Of a stretch of DNA of 22,242 bases, positions 7,157 to 14,537 are shown one piece after another. Position 1 is the first letter of the stretch; each line of letters opens with the position of its first letter. The stretch spans positions 1 to 22,242 of the forward strand of contig CAIJWY010000076.1 of NCBI GenBank assembly GCA_903824455.1. Direction: 5' to 3'. The notes below the pieces were generated by a model. The model searched no databases, was not told the DNA's origin, and worked only from the letters and a program-made list of their open reading frames with translations. Both the position numbers and the translations under genes were made by a program. Origin of the DNA: an uncultured Micrococcales bacterium. Lineage in GTDB: Bacteria > Actinomycetota > Actinomycetes > Actinomycetales > Microbacteriaceae.

Positions 7157-9833
7157 ATGCCACCAAAGATCTCAAAACGTATTGCAAAATTCCACCGTTT
7201 CGGTAGTAATCGGCTTCGCCAGGTGTATCGATGCGAACCACTGCATCGAAAACAATAGTCTGCTTACCGGCTGGTGAATTAGCCGACGGGGTTGCCGTGA
7301 CCTTTACAGTTTTTGGAGTAATACCGCCATTTAGTGCAGTGATGCCAACAATCGAATAGGTTTCAGTGCCATCCAGGCCGAGGCTGGATGAAGTCTCGCC
7401 AGCTGGGTACTGCAGTGGAATGACGCCCATGCCAATTAGGTTACTGCGGTGAATGCGCTCAAAGCTCTCGCAGATAACCGCTTTAACCCCTAGCAAACTC
7501 GTGCCCTTAGCAGCCCAGTCTCGTGAAGATCCGGTGCCATATTCCTTGCCCCCGAGAACTACCAGCGGTGTGGCAGCGGTGCGATAGTTTTCGGCAGCGT
7601 CAAAAATGAATGTCTGCGGCGCATCCGCTTTCGTGAAGTCTCTGGTGTAACCACCTTCAACTCCGTCCAAAAGTAGGTTCCTTAGGCGAATGTTCGCAAA
7701 AGTGCCGCGAATCATTACCTCGTGGTTACCTCGCCTAGAGCCGTAGCTGTTGAAGTCTGCTCGGGCCACACCAAGTTCGCTGAGGTATCTTCCAGCCGGC
7801 GAATCGGCTTTGATCGAACTGGCTGGACTGATGTGGTCGGTGGTAACAGAATCTCCAAGCAGGGCTAGTACTCGAGCGTCATGAATGTCTTCGACCGGAT
7901 CAGGAGTCATGGTCATACCGTCGAAGTATGGAGCCTTCTGAACATAGGTTGAATTCTTGTCCCAGGCAAATGTCGCGCCGGTAGGAGTAGCAAGACCCTT
8001 CCACCTGGCGTCTCCCTCGAAAACGCTGCCATACTGCTTTTTGAACATCGACGAGTTGATTGATGAATCAATGGTCTGCTGGACCTCTTCGGCAGTCGGC
8101 CAGATGTCTCTAAGGAATACAGCGTTTCCGTCTTGGTCTTCGCCTAGTGAATCCGACTCGAAATCGAAGTTCATGGTTCCGGCCAATGCGTAGGCAATAA
8201 CCAACGGCGGCGAAGCCAAATAGTTCATTTTCACGTCGGGACTAATTCGACCCTCGAAATTACGGTTGCCAGAAAGAACTGCGGTTACCGCAAGATCGTT
8301 GCTCTGGATGGTTGAAGAAATATGCTCGTCAAGTGGGCCAGAGTTTCCGATGCAGGTGGCACAGCCGTAACCAACGAGGTTGAAGCCGAGTGCGTCTAGA
8401 TCGTCGGTGAGGCCGGCCTTTTCGTAGTAATCGGTGACCACCTTAGAACCAGGAGCCAACGAAGTCTTCACCCACGGCTTGGCCTTTAGGCCTTTAGCCA
8501 CCGCGTTGCGGGCTACCAAACCGGCCGCCATCATCACCGATGGGTTAGAGGTGTTGGTGCAAGAGGTGATTGAGGCAATGGTTACATAGCCGTTGTCGAT
8601 GGTGTAGCTCTTTCCTTCAACCGCACTTGGCTTTGAAACCTGCGAAGTGTAGGAAGGAAGAATCTCATTGAAAGCGGTTTTTGCGTTCGAAAGTTCGACG
8701 CGGTCTTGCGGACGCTTTGGCCCGGCAATCGAAGTACGCACGGTGCCGAGGTCAAGTTCTAGATATTCGCTGTAGACAGGCTCAATGCTAGGGTCATGCC
8801 AGAGTCCTTGCGCCTTGGTGTAGGCCTCAACCAGGGCCACGTCTTCGTCGCTTCTGCCGGTAATTCTTAGGTAGTCGAGAGTAACCTCGTCGATTGGGAA
8901 AATGGCCACGGTTGAGCCAAATTCAGGGCTCATGTTACCGATGGTTGCTCGGTTGGCCAGAGGCACCGAAGTAACGCCGGCACCGTAGAATTCAACGAAT
9001 TTGCCGACCACGCCATGTTTACGAAGCTGCTCAGTAATCGTTAGCACCACATCGGTTGCCGTGACGCCGGTAGGAATTGCTCCGGTCAGCTTGAAACCAA
9101 CCACGCGAGGAATGAGCATTGATACCGGCTGACCGAGCATCGCCGCCTCGGCTTCGATGCCGCCTACTCCCCAACCGAGAACGCCGAGGCCGTTGACCAT
9201 GGTGGTGTGAGAGTCGGTTCCAACACAGCTATCCGGGTAGGCCTGTAACTCGCCGTTTACTTCGTTTGCCATCACCGTGCGCGCAAGGTATTCAATGTTT
9301 ACCTGGTGCACGATTCCGGTACCTGGAGGAACCACCTTGAAGTTATCAAAGGCGGTTTGACCCCAGCGAAGGAACTGGTATCGCTCTGCATTGCGCTGGT
9401 ATTCGAGTTCAACATTCTTTTCAAACGCCTCTGGGCTTCCGGCAACATCGATGATCACCGAGTGATCGATAACCATTTCGGCTGGCGCCAGAGGGTTGAT
9501 AAGTTTAGGGTCGCCGCCAAGTGCTGCCATGGCTTCGCGCATTGTTGCCAGGTCCACGATGCAAGGCACACCGGTGAAGTCCTGCATGATGACTCTGGCT
9601 GGAGTGAACTGAATTTCAGTGTCTGGTTCCGCCTTTGGGTCCCAGATGGCAAGCGCAGTGATTTGTTCTGCAGTGACGTTTGCCCCATCTTCGGTTCGCA
9701 GTAGATTTTCTAGGAGGATTTTCAGGCTGTAAGGGAGTTTTGCCGAGTTCAAGGAATCGATGCGGAAGTACTTATAAGACTTATCGCCAACCTGCAGATA
9801 ATCCGCAGAACCGAAACTGTTTACCTTTGACAC
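7155..9833 (-). CDS. acnA: Aconitate hydratase A
   Basis: This 892-residue cytoplasmic [4Fe-4S] enzyme isomerises citrate to isocitrate in the TCA cycle. The length equals that of the AcnA/IRP1 type. Cluster ligands are seen in SITSCTNTSNPSVM and GYGCATCIGNSGPL. Other family landmarks are QDFTGVPCIVDLA, CVGTDSHTTMVNGLGVLGWG, LLGDSVTTDHISPA and KEYGTGSSRDWAAKG, the last two from the mobile swivelling domain. Translation starts at a GTG (9833), which has a good Shine-Dalgarno AGGAG six to seven bases upstream (9840-9844). It lies 43 bases after the DUF3159 gene in the same direction and ahead of dxs, so a dut-DUF3710-DUF3159-acnA-dxs transcription unit is possible. Confidence 0.97.
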   Translation of the reverse strand: MSKVNSFGSADYLQVGDKSYKYFRIDSLNSAKLPYSLKILLENLLRTEDGANVTAEQITALAIWDPKAEPDTEIQFTPARVIMQDFTGVPCIVDLATMREAMAALGGDPKLINPLAPAEMVIDHSVIIDVAGSPEAFEKNVELEYQRNAERYQFLRWGQTAFDNFKVVPPGTGIVHQVNIEYLARTVMANEVNGELQAYPDSCVGTDSHTTMVNGLGVLGWGVGGIEAEAAMLGQPVSMLIPRVVGFKLTGAIPTGVTATDVVLTITEQLRKHGVVGKFVEFYGAGVTSVPLANRATIGNMSPEFGSTVAIFPIDEVTLDYLRITGRSDEDVALVEAYTKAQGLWHDPSIEPVYSEYLELDLGTVRTSIAGPKRPQDRVELSNAKTAFNEILPSYTSQVSKPSAVEGKSYTIDNGYVTIASITSCTNTSNPSVMMAAGLVARNAVAKGLKAKPWVKTSLAPGSKVVTDYYEKAGLTDDLDALGFNLVGYGCATCIGNSGPLDEHISSTIQSNDLAVTAVLSGNRNFEGRISPDVKMNYLASPPLVIAYALAGTMNFDFESDSLGEDQDGNAVFLRDIWPTAEEVQQTIDSSINSSMFKKQYGSVFEGDARWKGLATPTGATFAWDKNSTYVQKAPYFDGMTMTPDPVEDIHDARVLALLGDSVTTDHISPASSIKADSPAGRYLSELGVARADFNSYGSRRGNHEVMIRGTFANIRLRNLLLDGVEGGYTRDFTKADAPQTFIFDAAENYRTAATPLVVLGGKEYGTGSSRDWAAKGTSLLGVKAVICESFERIHRSNLIGMGVIPLQYPAGETSSSLGLDGTETYSIVGITALNGGITPKTVKVTATPSANSPAGKQTIVFDAVVRIDTPGEADYYRNGGILQYVLRSLVA

Positions 9834-9839
9834 AAAAAA

Positions 9840-9844
9840 CTCCT
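9840..9844 (-). promoter_or_regulatory. Shine-Dalgarno site fixing the acnA GTG start
   Basis: AGGAG on the minus strand ends six bases before the GTG at 9833, supporting that codon as the acnA start. Confidence 0.7.
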
Positions 9845-9876
9845 ACTAAAAGCACTCAAACACTACAAAACTACCA

Positions 9877-10557
9877 TTACTTGACTGGGCGGAAGGTTTC
9901 TCGAGCACTTAACCAGGTAAACCAAATGACCAGGGCATAAAGTGGTGTTCCCAGCGCCAACTTAGCGATACCCAATGCGGGTACCTGGCCGGCTAGGTAA
10001 AGCGGGAGTTGAACCGCCAATCTGGTGGCAAACATGCCAATCCACATGATGGTAATCCAGTTATACCTGCGGAAGATGGCCTTATCCTTGCGCCAAGTCT
10101 GCGATTTACCCGAAAGAAGACCTAAAACCACTCCAAGTAGAGGATATCTGACCAATACGGAAATTGTAAGGGCCACCAGATACGCCAAATTAGTTAGCAG
10201 GCCTGGCACAAAATAGTCAGCTGCGTGGGTGTCGTTTAGCCCGTCACGAAGCGGAAGATAGATGGATATCGCGAGGCCAATTAAACCTGCGAAAACTTGC
10301 GTTAGAGGTCGTCGACGAACTATCTGAATGACTGCAAAAACAACAGCAACCGATGCAGCGGAAACAGCTGATAGCAACACGTTTAGCGTGAACCCAAACA
10401 GTGTCACGTAGACGGTACCCGGAATGAGAGATTCTAGAATCCCAATCGGTCCTCCGAGAGTGGCAAGAATTGACTTTGCGTTTTGGGTTGGAGCCTCGCC
10501 CGACGTGTCAACACCGAGCCTTTTACCAGCGCTCGTTTTAGGGTCTAGATCGGTCAC
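9877..10557 (-). CDS. DUF3159 membrane protein
   Basis: This 226-residue polytopic membrane protein matches the actinobacterial DUF3159 family, commonly found beside DUF3710 and dut. The function is unknown. After a hydrophilic N-terminus of about 28 residues comes the conserved LGGPIGILESLIPGTVYVTL, then about five or six hydrophobic segments (roughly 45-80, which may be two helices, then 86-103, 116-149, 167-190 and 196-217). An RRRP motif lies near 81 and WRKDKAIFRRYNWITI around 155-170. The start is a GTG whose G is shared with the TAG stop of the upstream DUF3710 gene, so the two are translationally coupled. Confidence 0.88.
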   Translation of the reverse strand: MTDLDPKTSAGKRLGVDTSGEAPTQNAKSILATLGGPIGILESLIPGTVYVTLFGFTLNVLLSAVSAASVAVVFAVIQIVRRRPLTQVFAGLIGLAISIYLPLRDGLNDTHAADYFVPGLLTNLAYLVALTISVLVRYPLLGVVLGLLSGKSQTWRKDKAIFRRYNWITIMWIGMFATRLAVQLPLYLAGQVPALGIAKLALGTPLYALVIWFTWLSARETFRPVK

Positions 10558-11120
10558 TAGAGACCAGACTTCGGAGGAACAAAGTTTCCTTCGGGAACCT
10601 TGAGCGGGAGTGGTTCACGCGGAGGTAAAGCGGAATTACCTCGGTCAATTACCAGCGACCTGAAAATGTCTTCCATGTTTTGGGCCGCGTTTTCGTTGGT
10701 CAGGGCAGGGCCGGTAACCGCTCCCCTTAAAAACCATCTAGGGCCGTCGAAGCCAATAAATCGAAGCTCTCTAGTTTCATTAGGCGTAACCAACGTGGCT
10801 TCTAGCTGCTTGCCGAATCCGCCGACGGTTTCAACAATTGATCCCCCGGTAGTGGTCACGGTCTCGATTAGCTGATCGTAAATCTCCGGCCAAAGTTCAT
10901 CGCTCTTGGCCGCCGCAAAGGCAGAAACCTGAAGTACCGAACCCTCATGTTCAAAGCTCACTGCAACAACCAGGCCAGTGTTTTCATCTACCTCGACCCG
11001 AACTGAAATTGCCTCAATAGTTGGCATCAGAATGCTGCCGAAAGATAGGTAACCCAGCGTGGAGCCAACCTCAGAAACGTCGTGCGGTCCGGTTGCCGGA
11101 TGATTCAAGCTATCTGGCAT
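10557..11120 (-). CDS. DUF3710 family protein
   Basis: This 187-residue soluble protein matches actinobacterial DUF3710, typically encoded next to dut. The function is unknown. Family-like features are the LGYLSFGSILMP segment near residue 22, VVAVSFEHEGSVLQVSAFAA, a central ELWPEIYDQLIETVTTTGG helix, RELRFIGFDGPRWFLRGAV and a Pro-rich C-terminal tail ending LPLKVPEGN. The ATG at 11120 is three bases after the dut stop, and its stop shares a base with the next start, placing it firmly in the dut operon. Confidence 0.87.
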   Translation of the reverse strand: MPDSLNHPATGPHDVSEVGSTLGYLSFGSILMPTIEAISVRVEVDENTGLVVAVSFEHEGSVLQVSAFAAAKSDELWPEIYDQLIETVTTTGGSIVETVGGFGKQLEATLVTPNETRELRFIGFDGPRWFLRGAVTGPALTNENAAQNMEDIFRSLVIDRGNSALPPREPLPLKVPEGNFVPPKSGL

Positions 11121-11123
11121 GAA

Positions 11124-11561
11124 CTACTTCACCCCCGAAGAACCGAAGCCTGCTTCCCCTCGGGACGATTCGGGCAGGTGATCAACAACAACAAAATGCG
11201 CTCGGCTTACCTGCTGAATAACCAGTTGGGCTATGCGGTCCAATCGGGCTACCTCAAAATCCTGGTCGGAGCTGTTGTAAAGAGTCACCATAACTTCTCC
11301 GCGGTAACCAGCGTCGATAGTGCCAGGTGTGTTCAAAACGGTTATTCCGTGCTTGGCAGCGAGACCCGAGCGAGGGTGCACGAGACCCACGTATCCATCC
11401 GGCAGGGCGATCGAAACGCCGGTTTTGACCAGAATTCGGCCTCGTGCTGGAACAGTAAGTGCCTCTGATGCTCGGAGGTCGCAACCAGCGTCTCCTGGCT
11501 GTGCATAGGCTGGCATCAATTCGGGATCGGCAACAATTAGAACGGGAACTGTTTCAGTCAT
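11124..11561 (-). CDS. dut: Deoxyuridine 5'-triphosphate nucleotidohydrolase (dUTPase)
   Basis: This 145-residue trimeric dUTPase hydrolyses dUTP to dUMP, keeping uracil out of DNA and supplying dTMP synthesis. All five family motifs are visible: DAGCDL at 24-29, PRSGLA at 63-68, GTIDAGYRGEV at 80-90, RIAQLVIQ at 109-116 and the C-terminal RGEAGFGSSG at 134-143 that closes over the active site. The length is typical. It heads the minus-strand operon. The start ATG lies six bases after a TACGCT hexamer with no ribosome site, suggesting a leaderless mRNA, and only 22 bases separate it from the divergent DUF3093 start. Confidence 0.96.
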   Translation of the reverse strand: MTETVPVLIVADPELMPAYAQPGDAGCDLRASEALTVPARGRILVKTGVSIALPDGYVGLVHPRSGLAAKHGITVLNTPGTIDAGYRGEVMVTLYNSSDQDFEVARLDRIAQLVIQQVSRAHFVVVDHLPESSRGEAGFGSSGVK

Positions 11562-11563
11562 GG

Positions 11564-11579
11564 TTAGAGCGTAGTCTAA
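11564..11579. promoter_or_regulatory. Overlapping divergent -10 elements of dut and the DUF3093 gene
   Basis: The 22-base gap between two divergent starts holds TACGCT on the minus strand (11573-11568), six bases before the dut ATG, and TAGTCT on the plus strand (11572-11577), six bases before the DUF3093 GTG. The two hexamers share two bases. They sit inside a perfect inverted repeat TTAGA-N6-TCTAA. Both transcripts would be leaderless, and the two polymerases could not bind at once. Confidence 0.5.
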
Positions 11580-11583
11580 ATTC

Positions 11584-12018
11584 GTGATGATTTACCGTGA
11601 GCGGGTGTTGCCCAGTGCCGCCAACCTGATTCTGCCAATTTTGCTTTTCGTAAGCGTTTTTGCCCTTATGTTGCCAATCAACGCGAGCTTGTCCCTGCCA
11701 GTGGCTTTCGTCATAACCATTTGTTTTGTCTTGATAATTTTCTTGAATTCGCCGACCATCGAACTGAATGACTCGACCTTGAGTTGCAAGGGAGCCAGCA
11801 TCGAAAAGAAGTTCATTGGTGAGGTAACGGTGGTCCAGAAATCCGAAGTTTTCGAGGAGCTTGGGCGGAACTTGGACGCTAGAGCCTGGCTGTCGGTGCA
11901 AGCAAGTGTCAAAGGCTTAATCAAGATCGAAATCACCGATAAGAGCGACAACACGCCTTACTGGCTGGTTAGCACCAGGCGACCAGACCTACTGGCAGCA
12001 GCTTTGAAGAAGTCTTAG
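11584..12018 (+). CDS. DUF3093 membrane protein
   Basis: This 144-residue protein matches actinobacterial DUF3093, which lies divergent from dut in many actinobacteria. Two hydrophobic helices occupy about residues 12-31 and 36-55, joined by a short polar turn, followed by a cytoplasmic-type domain with DARAWLSVQASVKGLIKIEI and the typical C-terminal YWLVSTRRPDLLAAAL. The function is unknown. GTG at 11584 and ATG at 11587 are adjacent; GTG is chosen because TAGTCT lies exactly six bases ahead and no Shine-Dalgarno is seen. Its TAG stop shares three bases with the TAA of the convergent DUF4193 gene (sequence TTAG). Confidence 0.85.
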   Translation: MMIYRERVLPSAANLILPILLFVSVFALMLPINASLSLPVAFVITICFVLIIFLNSPTIELNDSTLSCKGASIEKKFIGEVTVVQKSEVFEELGRNLDARAWLSVQASVKGLIKIEITDKSDNTPYWLVSTRRPDLLAAALKKS

Positions 12019-12308
12019 CCTGCGCATTCAACGCAGTAAGAGACATCCTTGCTGTTCTTCTTCTTGGCCATTTGCGAGTTGTGCTTGACGATAAAGCAAC
12101 TCATGCAGGTGAATTCATCGCTCTGTTGAGGGATAACCACAACTTCGGTTAGTTCGTCATGCTTATCAGGGTCAATGATTTCACCGGAGTGATCGATCTC
12201 ATCAAGTTCTGAGCTAACGGAAGACTTCTCTGGAAGGCGCTCTTTTAGCGCGTCCAATGATTCAGCATCGTCGTCATTCTTGCGTGGAGCGTCGTAATCG
12301 GTGGCCAT
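12015..12308 (-). CDS. DUF4193 zinc-ribbon-like protein
   Basis: This 97-residue acidic protein matches the actinobacterial DUF4193 family. The N-terminal two thirds are Asp/Glu-rich (DAPRKNDDDAESLDALKERL). The C-terminus carries two CxxC pairs, CMSC at 68-71 and CVEC at 92-95, which probably bind one zinc ion, separated by a basic KKKN stretch. The function is unknown; a nucleic-acid or protein-binding role is only a guess from the knuckle. The ATG at 12308 is preceded by AAGGA at a spacing of seven bases. The TAA overlaps the convergent DUF3093 stop. Confidence 0.87.
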   Translation of the reverse strand: MATDYDAPRKNDDDAESLDALKERLPEKSSVSSELDEIDHSGEIIDPDKHDELTEVVVIPQQSDEFTCMSCFIVKHNSQMAKKKNSKDVSYCVECAG

Positions 12309-12330
12309 TCGCCTGTCCTTCGTAGATCAG

Positions 12331-12336
12331 ATATTA
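12331..12336 (-). promoter_or_regulatory. -10 element for the DUF4193 gene
   Basis: TAATAT on the minus strand lies 22 bases before the ATG, leaving room for the AAGGA ribosome site. A weak TTGGAC lies 16 bases further upstream (12358-12353) as a possible -35. Confidence 0.45.
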
Positions 12337-12469
12337 CTTAAGCGCGTTTAGTGTCCAACAAGTTACCGATTTTCGCAAACGCAAAACACCCTAAGCTCGA
12401 AAAAAAGTTCTTTATTCCACACACTCTCCAATGCAACGCAATTGGAAGAACTGGTGGCAAACTCTTGGC

Positions 12470-12476
12470 AGGAGGG
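12470..12476 (+). promoter_or_regulatory. Consensus Shine-Dalgarno deciding the sepH start
   Basis: AGGAGGG ends four bases before the ATG at 12481. It shows that sepH starts there and not at the in-frame ATG 39 bases upstream (12442). The rest of the 172-base gap back to the DUF4193 start holds promoter sequence; no gene is seen in it. Confidence 0.8.
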
Positions 12477-12480
12477 TTTT

Positions 12481-13389
12481 ATGCGCGAATTGAATCCAAT
12501 TGGTCGGGATCAAGACCAACTGCTGTTGGTGTCGAGCGATGGCGAACGATTTAGCGTCGCTATCGACGAAACCCTGAAGAAGACCATCAAGGAAAGCCGC
12601 CTTCCAGACCTGAGTGGTGAAGAACTTTCCCCCAGGGAGATCCAAGATGCGGTTCGTGGCGGGGCAACAGTGGCCGAGCTGGCTGAATCAAGTGGCGGCA
12701 GCGTAGAGGTAATCGAGCGGTTTGCGCACCCAGTGCTCGAAGAATTGGCACACATGGTTGATCTCGCTAAGAGTATTCGAGTTGAACTGCCTGCCGATCG
12801 CTTTAACGATGTTGAGAAGAAGGCTTTCGGCGATGTGGTTGAAGGAAAGCTGCTTCAGGGTGGAGCTAGCAAGCCGCGCTGGTCGGCTAGGCGCGGGGAT
12901 AACACCGTTTGGGAAATTGTGGTTGAGTTCGATCAATCCGGCGACACCGGTTCAGCCACCTGGACCTTCGATCCGCGCAAGTACCTGCTAACCCCAGAAA
13001 CTGCCAACGCAGCGAGTCTTTCAACGCCGACCTCAAACCTTGACTCTCCACTGAGCGCCAACCCTCGAGCCAGTCAAGATGAGGTCGAATCTCAAACCTC
13101 GGTGGTAACCGCAGACAAACTTGAAGCCTTTCGTAAGCGCCGGGAACAAACCGAAGCAGTGACTCCAATTCCAGAAGCCACGGAAGTGCTTACCGAGGTA
13201 GAAGCCGAAGTAACCCTCATCGAATACTCAATTGAAGAAGACCCTCAGGACGAGCTCGAAGGAGTTGGTGAAGAGTCGCAAGTTTCGTCTGAACAGCCAG
13301 CTCCCGAATCAAAGAAGTCGCGTCCACCGATGCCGTCTTGGGACGAAATAGTTCGTGGAACGCAATCCGACGACGGCGAAGTTTTCTAG
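12481..13389 (+). CDS. sepH: Septation protein SepH
   Basis: This 302-residue protein matches SepH (DUF3071), which in Streptomyces and mycobacteria binds FtsZ and promotes Z-ring assembly. The N-terminal domain (about 1-165) contains DQLLLVSSDGERFSVAIDE, then the helix-turn-helix-like LSPREIQDAVRGGATVAELA and SVEVIERFAHPVLEE, and a WSARRGDNTVWEIVVEF strand region. A long acidic, low-complexity linker (about 170-275) follows. The C-terminus ends with the conserved PMPSWDEIVRGT, the part likely to contact FtsZ or the membrane-proximal machinery. The start is set by the consensus AGGAGG at 12470. The stop lies in a CTAG shared with the stop of the convergent phosphodiesterase gene. The family call is strong; the role is by homology. 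Confidence 0.92.
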   Translation: MRELNPIGRDQDQLLLVSSDGERFSVAIDETLKKTIKESRLPDLSGEELSPREIQDAVRGGATVAELAESSGGSVEVIERFAHPVLEELAHMVDLAKSIRVELPADRFNDVEKKAFGDVVEGKLLQGGASKPRWSARRGDNTVWEIVVEFDQSGDTGSATWTFDPRKYLLTPETANAASLSTPTSNLDSPLSANPRASQDEVESQTSVVTADKLEAFRKRREQTEAVTPIPEATEVLTEVEAEVTLIEYSIEEDPQDELEGVGEESQVSSEQPAPESKKSRPPMPSWDEIVRGTQSDDGEVF

Positions 13390-14504
13390 TAGCTGCCTAG
13401 CCTAATCAGCGGGATTCGAGTTTCGGTATCGGAGATCGCCCCGTGCTGCCCAATCATTTTTAGGTGAGATGGTTTAGCAAACCTACGGTCATACCCAACC
13501 ATTTTCGATTGCCAGATGATCAACAAATCAGGGGCCATCGGTCTGGCGGCTGCGGAAGTCCAGTCTGCCCAACCGGATGCCTTCAACTCAGCGACCGTGC
13601 AGATGAATGCATCGGTGCCGAAGTTTTTATGAAGATGCTCTCGTAGCGCATCCAAAGACGCTTCCGCTCTCAGATAGACGAAATTGCAGCGTGGATCCCC
13701 GGCCGTGTATTCCACCGCACTCTGATACCACTCGAAGTCATCCAACATCACCTGCCCGCTGCTTGGAACATCGATCACTCCGTGGTCGGCAGTCACTAGA
13801 ACGCCAAAACCGGCAGGGAGGTCAAGGGCAAATTTGGCTATCAAGCCGTCGATCGCCTCCAGCTCGTTTAGCCAATTCTGAGATTCAACGCCAAAACGAT
13901 GTGCCAGTTGGTCGAGCTCTGGAATGTAGAGATAGGTCAGTGACTTTCCAGTTGCAATCTTGCGGGCGCGGGCCAACCTCTCCGAGATATCGTCCTCTCC
14001 CAAATAATCGGCTCCCGCCATGGTTAGTTCGGTGAAGCCCGAATCTTGGTAAACCGCGGGACCAATTACCCGAACTAGCGCCGAAGGTACCGCTTCCGAG
14101 AGGCTCGGTATCCGCTTGTATTCGCGTGCTTCGCTCTGATTGGCCCAACCATTTAGAAGATTAATTGCAAGGCCCTTGGAGCGGTCATAAACCGAATACC
14201 CCAGAACTCCGTGCTCAGCCACCCTCGTGCCGGTGGCTAGGCCGGTAAGCGAGGTTGCGGTGGTGCTGGGAAACTCGCACCGAATGCTTTCAGTGAGCGA
14301 GGAATTGAGGAACCTTGCGTAACCTTGGGCCGATTTCAAGTTTTCGTAGCCGAGACCATCGATCAGTATGACCAGTGAGTGATTTACTTGAGGTAGCCGA
14401 AGCGAGTTGGTTGCAGTTACGCCGATAGAAGCCAAAGCGCTACTAAACACATTGGATAATCTCCCAACATCTTTAGGGGCTGGCGGTAGCATCAAAGGGT
14501 TCAT
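13386..14504 (-). CDS. Alkaline-phosphatase-superfamily phosphodiesterase/nucleotide pyrophosphatase
   Basis: This 372-residue protein has the metal-binding pattern of the type I phosphodiesterase/nucleotide pyrophosphatase family: Asp49 in LVILIDGLGYENL, a Thr nucleophile in FPSTTATSLTGLATGT (about 79-93), Asp198 and His202 in ELDQLAHRFG, and Asp240-His241 in TADHGVIDVP. Two metal ions, usually zinc, would support hydrolysis of a phosphodiester or pyrophosphate bond. The natural substrate is unknown. No signal peptide is evident, so it is probably cytoplasmic. The start ATG at 14504 has GAGGGG directly adjacent, which is too close for normal use; the ATG four codons later is an alternative with a longer 12-base spacing. 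It is divergent from parC with only 33 bases between starts. Confidence 0.88.
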   Translation of the reverse strand: MNPLMLPPAPKDVGRLSNVFSSALASIGVTATNSLRLPQVNHSLVILIDGLGYENLKSAQGYARFLNSSLTESIRCEFPSTTATSLTGLATGTRVAEHGVLGYSVYDRSKGLAINLLNGWANQSEAREYKRIPSLSEAVPSALVRVIGPAVYQDSGFTELTMAGADYLGEDDISERLARARKIATGKSLTYLYIPELDQLAHRFGVESQNWLNELEAIDGLIAKFALDLPAGFGVLVTADHGVIDVPSSGQVMLDDFEWYQSAVEYTAGDPRCNFVYLRAEASLDALREHLHKNFGTDAFICTVAELKASGWADWTSAAARPMAPDLLIIWQSKMVGYDRRFAKPSHLKMIGQHGAISDTETRIPLIRLGSY

Positions 14505-14537
14505 CCCCTCGAGTTTGCCACAGCAATAAAAGAAACT

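Noticed and set aside
11554..11954. Antisense frames opposite the DUF3093 gene
   Set aside because: The plus-strand frame has two clear membrane helices and the family C-terminus; the antisense translations are low-complexity shadows.
12351..12554. Plus-strand frame in the DUF4193-sepH gap running into sepH
   Set aside because: No family motif is visible, and it overlaps the sepH start, which has a consensus ribosome site in another frame.
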